Assembly: GCA_016209865.1 (NCBI GenBank)
Contig: JACQVL010000249.1
Coordinates: 1-34,725 of the forward strand
Source of the DNA: Candidatus Latescibacterota bacterium
GTDB lineage: Bacteria > JAAXHH01 > JACQVL01
DNA: 34,725 bases
Direction: 5' to 3'
Shown: positions 31,876-34,725 of the stretch, in pieces
How positions within the stretch are numbered: position 1 is the stretch's first letter
How the letters are laid out: each line of letters opens with the position of its first letter
Made by a program: the position numbers and the translations under genes
Notes under the pieces: model-generated
What the model was told of the DNA's origin: nothing
Seen by the model: only the letters and a program-made list of their open reading frames with translations
Database searches by the model: none

Positions 31876-31986
31876 TCATTCCCCCAATGTCCGGCACAGC
31901 GAGGAGAGACCGATGCCGAGCCGTGCTGCGGCTTCCCGCGTGTCGCCTGCGTCTCTATCTCATCGAGAAGGGGAACCAGGCTTAGG
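31876..31986 (-). pseudogene. Remnant of a sigma-54 activator (Fis-type HTH), frameshifted
   Basis: On the minus strand 31956-31876 reads RDAGDTREAAARLGIGLSSL then CRTLGE and a stop, the C-terminal Fis-type HTH of NtrC-family activators. Just upstream in another frame (about 31984-31958) is LVPLLDEIE, the helix that normally precedes it, so a frame change and deletion are evident. No AAA+ domain remains. It points to a lost local activator for the sigma-54 promoters. Confidence 0.6.
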
Positions 31987-32003
31987 ATGAGGAAAAAAAC
32001 ACG

Positions 32004-32228
32004 ATGCCAGTCGAGAGCGTCCAGACTGCTTGCTCATCAGCCACAAGACCGCTGCTGTCCTCGTTCGACATCGAGTGCGATCGACTGGTGGATGAGATCG
32101 CCAGCGCCGCCTGGCGAGAGTTGTTCGACTCCGTCGATGTCACCCTGAACAAGGAGCGCCTGTACCCCATCATCCGGTCGGCTATCGCCTCGGCATTACG
32201 GCGGCATCTTATCCACTACTGCGGGTGA
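32004..32228 (+). CDS. Small hypothetical protein
   Basis: A 74-residue frame starting MPVESVQTACSSATRPLLSS; GAGG lies 11 nt upstream. The second half (about 25-70, CDRLVDEIASAAWRELFDSV and 'RLYPIIRSAIASALRRHL') looks like two amphipathic helices and has natural codon composition. A strong terminator follows 32 bp downstream. I recognise no family. It may be a real small gene between the decayed activator and the kinase. Confidence 0.5.
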   Translation: MPVESVQTACSSATRPLLSSFDIECDRLVDEIASAAWRELFDSVDVTLNKERLYPIIRSAIASALRRHLIHYCG

Positions 32229-32260
32229 AGTCGATCCTTTAGGCACCATCATCGCTGCAT

Positions 32261-32300
32261 GCCGGATTCCGGATTTTTCAACCTGGAATCCGGCTTTTTT
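32261..32300 (+). terminator. Strong rho-independent terminator after the small hypothetical gene
   Basis: GCCGGATTCC (32261-32270) and GGAATCCGGC (32285-32294) form a perfect 10-bp stem followed by TTTTTT (32295-32300). It isolates the kinase transcript downstream. Confidence 0.9.
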
Positions 32301-32360
32301 ATCGTAGGACAAACCCCAAGAAGAAAACCGGACAAGGACCGACAGAGTTCTCCCCTTTTC

Positions 32361-32377
32361 TGGCACTGTTTTTGCTT
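32361..32377 (+). promoter_or_regulatory. Sigma-54 promoter for the hybrid histidine kinase
   Basis: TGGCACTGTTTTTGCTT matches the TGGCAC-N5-TTGCT consensus nearly perfectly, with GG (32362-32363) and GC (32374-32375) 10 nt apart. Predicted start about 32387, 36 nt before the kinase ATG at 32423, which decides for this ATG over an in-frame start at 32372. Confidence 0.75.
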
Positions 32378-32422
32378 GATACTCTTATAGATATCTACTT
32401 CCCTCACGACGAGGGCTCCACC

Positions 32423-34498
32423 ATGAATCCCCCACGATTCGGCTTCCAGTCCGCTCTCGATGCGCGCGGCGTGACCGGATGGTCTCTCGAAAAAAAGCTC
32501 AACGCAGGGTTCGGAGTTGCGTTCGTGCTGTTGTGCGTCATCGGGGTCATCCTGTACTGGGGCCGGATCAGACACGCGGGGACGACTGAGGAAGAGAGAG
32601 GGACGATCGAGATACTCGACAACCTCGACACTCTGACGTTCATGCTCATCCGGCTCGAGACAGAGGAACATGATTATATCACGAGCAGAGGCTCCGCTCT
32701 GGAACAGTCTCAGCCTGCTCGTGCGTCCGTGAATCGCACGTTACAAGGTCTGAGACGTCTCACCGCGAACGATTCTCTCCAACAGAGGCAGCTCGATATC
32801 CTCGAACCCTTGCTTGCCAGAGAATTCGTCATGATCGAGGAGATCGTCGAGGTCAGAAAGAATCAAGGACCTGAGGCCATGTTGCAGGTCTTCCCGAGGA
32901 TTCACGAGGAGATTCACGAGAAGAAAGCCTTCGATGAGATACAAACGGTGATCCGTACGATGGAGCACGAAGCGTATAAAGTGTTAGACCGGCAGCATGA
33001 AAGAATGGAGCGTGATCTCCACCAGACGATGCTGATTACGGCGTCTGGCGGACTTTTAGCCTGTGTGCTCGTCGTCCTGACCGGCTGGATTCTCTCTCGT
33101 GGCCTCACCGAGCGCAAGCGGATGGAGGAGACATTACGCCAGGCGCGCGATGAGTTAGAAGCACGGGTGCAGGAACGGACCGCCGCACTGGCACAGGCCA
33201 ACGAAGAGTTACAGACGAAGATCATCGAACTCCAGAAGACACAGGATGAGCTACGACAGACGCAACAGGCCGCCATTCAACAAGAGCGACTCCGGGCGTT
33301 GGGACAGATGGCCTCCGGCATCGTCCATGACATCAACAACATGCTGACCTCCGTGCTTGGTCACAGCGAACTGCTCCTGATGGAGTCAGGCCTGAACGAT
33401 CAGACCAGACAGTCTCTCCAGAATATCAAACGAGCAGGGGAAGACATCGCCCATACCGTCACACGGATGCGCGAGTTCTACCGGCAGCGCGGGCAGACGG
33501 AAACCCTGGGGCCGGTGAAGCTGAATCCCCTCGTTCAAGAGGTGATCGGCCTGATACGTCCCAAATGGTGGACTCTCCCCCAGGAACACGGCATCGTGAT
33601 CGACATGCAGACCGACCTCCGGGAAGATGTGCCGCTCGTTCCGGGCATTGAGAGCGAAATCCGCGAGGCGTTGACGAACCTCATCTTCAACGCGGTGGAC
33701 GCGATGCCGGAAGGAGGGACGGTCACGGTACGGACGTCTGTGGAAGACAAGCAGGGGGGCAGGGGGGCAGAGGAGCAGAGGGGAGAAAAATCATCGTCCT
33801 CTCATGTCGTCCTTGAAGTCAGCGACACAGGTACAGGGATGGACGAACAGACGAAGCAGCGTTGTCTGGAGCCGTTTTTTGCGACGAAAGGGGAAAAAGG
33901 GACGGGGTTGGGGCTGGCGATGGTGTTCGGGGTCATGCAGCGACACAAGGGGGAGATCGCCATCGAGAGCGAATTGGGGAAGGGGACGACGATGCGATTG
34001 GGGTTTCCCTTATACAGTGAGGAAGCTCAGGAAGTTCGCCCCGAAGCGGAAGGCAGCCGTCCTGGCCGGCCCTTGCGGATTCTGTGCATCGACGACGAGC
34101 TTTCCCCGCTGGGCCTGGTCAAAGAGATGTTGATGAAAGACAGGCACACGGTCGAGGTCGCCAACGGTGGACAGGCGGGGTTAGAGACATTTCACGCCGC
34201 GCAGAACCGGGGTGAGCCGTTTGAGGTCGTCATCACCGGTTTAGGAATGCCGCATGTCGATGGGCTGGCTGTGGCCAGCACGATCAAACAACACTCCCCG
34301 TCCACCCCAGTTGTGCTCCTGACCGGCTGGGATTTAAGCCTGGGAGCAACAAAACGTACCTTTCCGCACATCGATATGGTGATCACGAAACCACCCCATC
34401 TCAACCAGTTGCGCCAGGCACTGGCAAGGGTGACAGAAAGCTCCCCTCACGATCTCCCGGTCCCTTTCTCTCCCACAGGAGGAGAGAAAGGGGAGTAA
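32423..34498 (+). CDS. Hybrid sensor histidine kinase with CHASE3-like sensor and degenerate receiver
   Basis: A 691-residue protein starting MNPPRFGFQSALDARGVTGW. Helix 28-47, a helical periplasmic CHASE3-like domain to about 200, helix 202-225, coiled coil 230-290 (ERTAALAQANEELQTKIIEL), HisKA with His302 in GIVHDINNMLTSVLG, HATPase ('EALTNLIFNAVDAMPEGG', VSDTGTGMD, 'GTGLGLAMVFGV'), then a receiver with LCIDDELS and KPPHL. The receiver motif is VVITGLGMP: the phospho-acceptor Asp is Gly606 (GGT), so it cannot be phosphorylated normally. A low-complexity insert (about 33750-33795) interrupts the HATPase domain, and the C-terminal tail FSPTGGEKGE is encoded by a REP-like hairpin. Its partner regulator is not in view. 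Confidence 0.9.
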   Translation: MNPPRFGFQSALDARGVTGWSLEKKLNAGFGVAFVLLCVIGVILYWGRIRHAGTTEEERGTIEILDNLDTLTFMLIRLETEEHDYITSRGSALEQSQPARASVNRTLQGLRRLTANDSLQQRQLDILEPLLAREFVMIEEIVEVRKNQGPEAMLQVFPRIHEEIHEKKAFDEIQTVIRTMEHEAYKVLDRQHERMERDLHQTMLITASGGLLACVLVVLTGWILSRGLTERKRMEETLRQARDELEARVQERTAALAQANEELQTKIIELQKTQDELRQTQQAAIQQERLRALGQMASGIVHDINNMLTSVLGHSELLLMESGLNDQTRQSLQNIKRAGEDIAHTVTRMREFYRQRGQTETLGPVKLNPLVQEVIGLIRPKWWTLPQEHGIVIDMQTDLREDVPLVPGIESEIREALTNLIFNAVDAMPEGGTVTVRTSVEDKQGGRGAEEQRGEKSSSSHVVLEVSDTGTGMDEQTKQRCLEPFFATKGEKGTGLGLAMVFGVMQRHKGEIAIESELGKGTTMRLGFPLYSEEAQEVRPEAEGSRPGRPLRILCIDDELSPLGLVKEMLMKDRHTVEVANGGQAGLETFHAAQNRGEPFEVVITGLGMPHVDGLAVASTIKQHSPSTPVVLLTGWDLSLGATKRTFPHIDMVITKPPHLNQLRQALARVTESSPHDLPVPFSPTGGEKGE
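34462..34492. repeat. REP-like hairpin at the 3' end of the kinase gene
   Basis: CCCTTTCTCTCC (34462-34473) pairs with GGAGAGAAAGGG (34481-34492) as a perfect 12-bp stem; codons of the kinase end and its stop (34496-34498) lie in and just after it. No T-tract follows directly. Confidence 0.75.
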
Positions 34499-34555
34499 GA
34501 CCGATTCTCTTTTAACGATTATGCACAACAAACCGGTCGCGTCATCCTTGATCTC

Positions 34556-34597
34556 CCCTTCCCCCCGTGTGGGGGAAGGGGCCGGGGGATGAGGGGC
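34556..34597. repeat. REP-like palindrome with GGGGGATGAGGGG tail
   Basis: CCCCTTCCCCC and GGGGGAAGGGG form a stem around CGTGT, followed by CCGGGGGATGAGGGG. It lies between two converging genes and has the same design as the elements at 6163, 9309 and 34462. Confidence 0.75.
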
Positions 34598-34601
34598 AGC
34601 C

Positions 34602-34725
34602 TCACGCCTCCGTCTTATACACCGCCCCGGCGACCGCTCCGGCGATCAGGCCCTCGACAAGAGCCCACACGCCGCTCACCCAGGCCATACGGTACGGGTA
34701 ATTCGCGTACATGAGCGGGGTGAAG
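34602..34725 (-). CDS. Small membrane protein, C-terminal part only (5' end outside window)
   Basis: The minus-strand frame from the window edge reads FTPLMYANYPYRMAWVSGVW then ALVEGLIAGAVAGAVYKTEA and a stop at 34602-34604. The terminal segment is one glycine- and alanine-rich membrane helix of the type found in holin-like or small anchor proteins. Only 40 residues are visible. It converges with the kinase gene; the REP-like palindrome lies between them. Confidence 0.65.
   Translation of the reverse strand, partial: FTPLMYANYPYRMAWVSGVWALVEGLIAGAVAGAVYKTEA

Noticed and set aside
1-34725. CRISPR array, tRNA, rRNA or transposase
   Set aside because: No regularly spaced repeats of CRISPR length, no tRNA cloverleaf, no rRNA sequence and no transposase motif were noticed on either strand; a tRNA scan would be decisive.

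Overview
The window is a gene-dense (roughly 60% G+C), largely accessory-looking metabolic region from an uncultured, Gram-negative, anaerobic or facultative bacterium. A porin-like barrel, Tat-exported molybdoenzymes, periplasmic multihaem cytochromes, a four-subunit-type pyruvate:ferredoxin oxidoreductase, folate C1 enzymes and sigma-54-type promoters all fit lineages such as Nitrospirota, NC10, Acidobacteriota or deltaproteobacterial groups. No marker gene here fixes the phylum, so this stays an inference. No rRNA, tRNA, CRISPR array or transposase was seen.

Left block (1-9171, minus strand). One apparent operon reads leftwards: a GltD/NfnB-like FeS flavoprotein, a long methylenetetrahydrofolate reductase with a cysteine-rich C-terminal domain, a pterin-binding methyltransferase (AcsE/MeTr type), 2-oxoacid:ferredoxin oxidoreductase (fused gamma-delta, alpha, beta), and two uroporphyrinogen-decarboxylase-superfamily (URO-D) proteins. 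Read together this looks like a methyl-group handling module: a URO-D/corrinoid methyltransferase system feeding the folate C1 pool, with POR linking ferredoxin and 2-oxoacids.

Divergent control region (9172-9824). It has two GACA-N3-TGTC palindromes, several interspersed repeats, a good sigma-54 promoter and an array of TGCAAC half-sites. To the right (9825-13245, plus) lie a small membrane protein, a Tat-exported DUF362 protein and two more URO-D paralogues.

Dissimilatory nitrate-to-ammonium block (13345-24944, plus). It holds a NapA-type nitrate reductase, a NapC/NrfH-type tetrahaem quinol dehydrogenase, a small membrane protein, a radical SAM protein, a fifth URO-D paralogue, NrfH, a DUF4185 protein and NrfA. 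A radical SAM/SPASM protein follows, then a highly structured, apparently untranslated 250-nt region, then a NarX/NarL-like two-component system closed by a rho-independent terminator.

Second respiratory block (25056-31514, plus). A sigma-54-like promoter with a 5'-terminal stem-loop precedes a receiver-domain fragment and then a porin/FeS/NrfD/molybdopterin (CISM) operon of the polysulfide, thiosulfate, tetrathionate or arsenate reductase type. Directly after it are an orphan LuxR-type HTH fragment and, on the other strand, a decayed Fis-type HTH of a sigma-54 activator.

Right end (32004-34725). A small hypothetical gene, a strong terminator, a sigma-54 promoter and a CHASE3-type hybrid histidine kinase whose receiver lacks the phospho-acceptor Asp. 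A partial small membrane protein enters from the right edge. Several genes have C-terminal tails supplied by interspersed repeats. The features most worth following are the five-member URO-D/C1/POR association, the structured RNA at 22812-23068, and the sigma-54 promoters combined with broken regulators.
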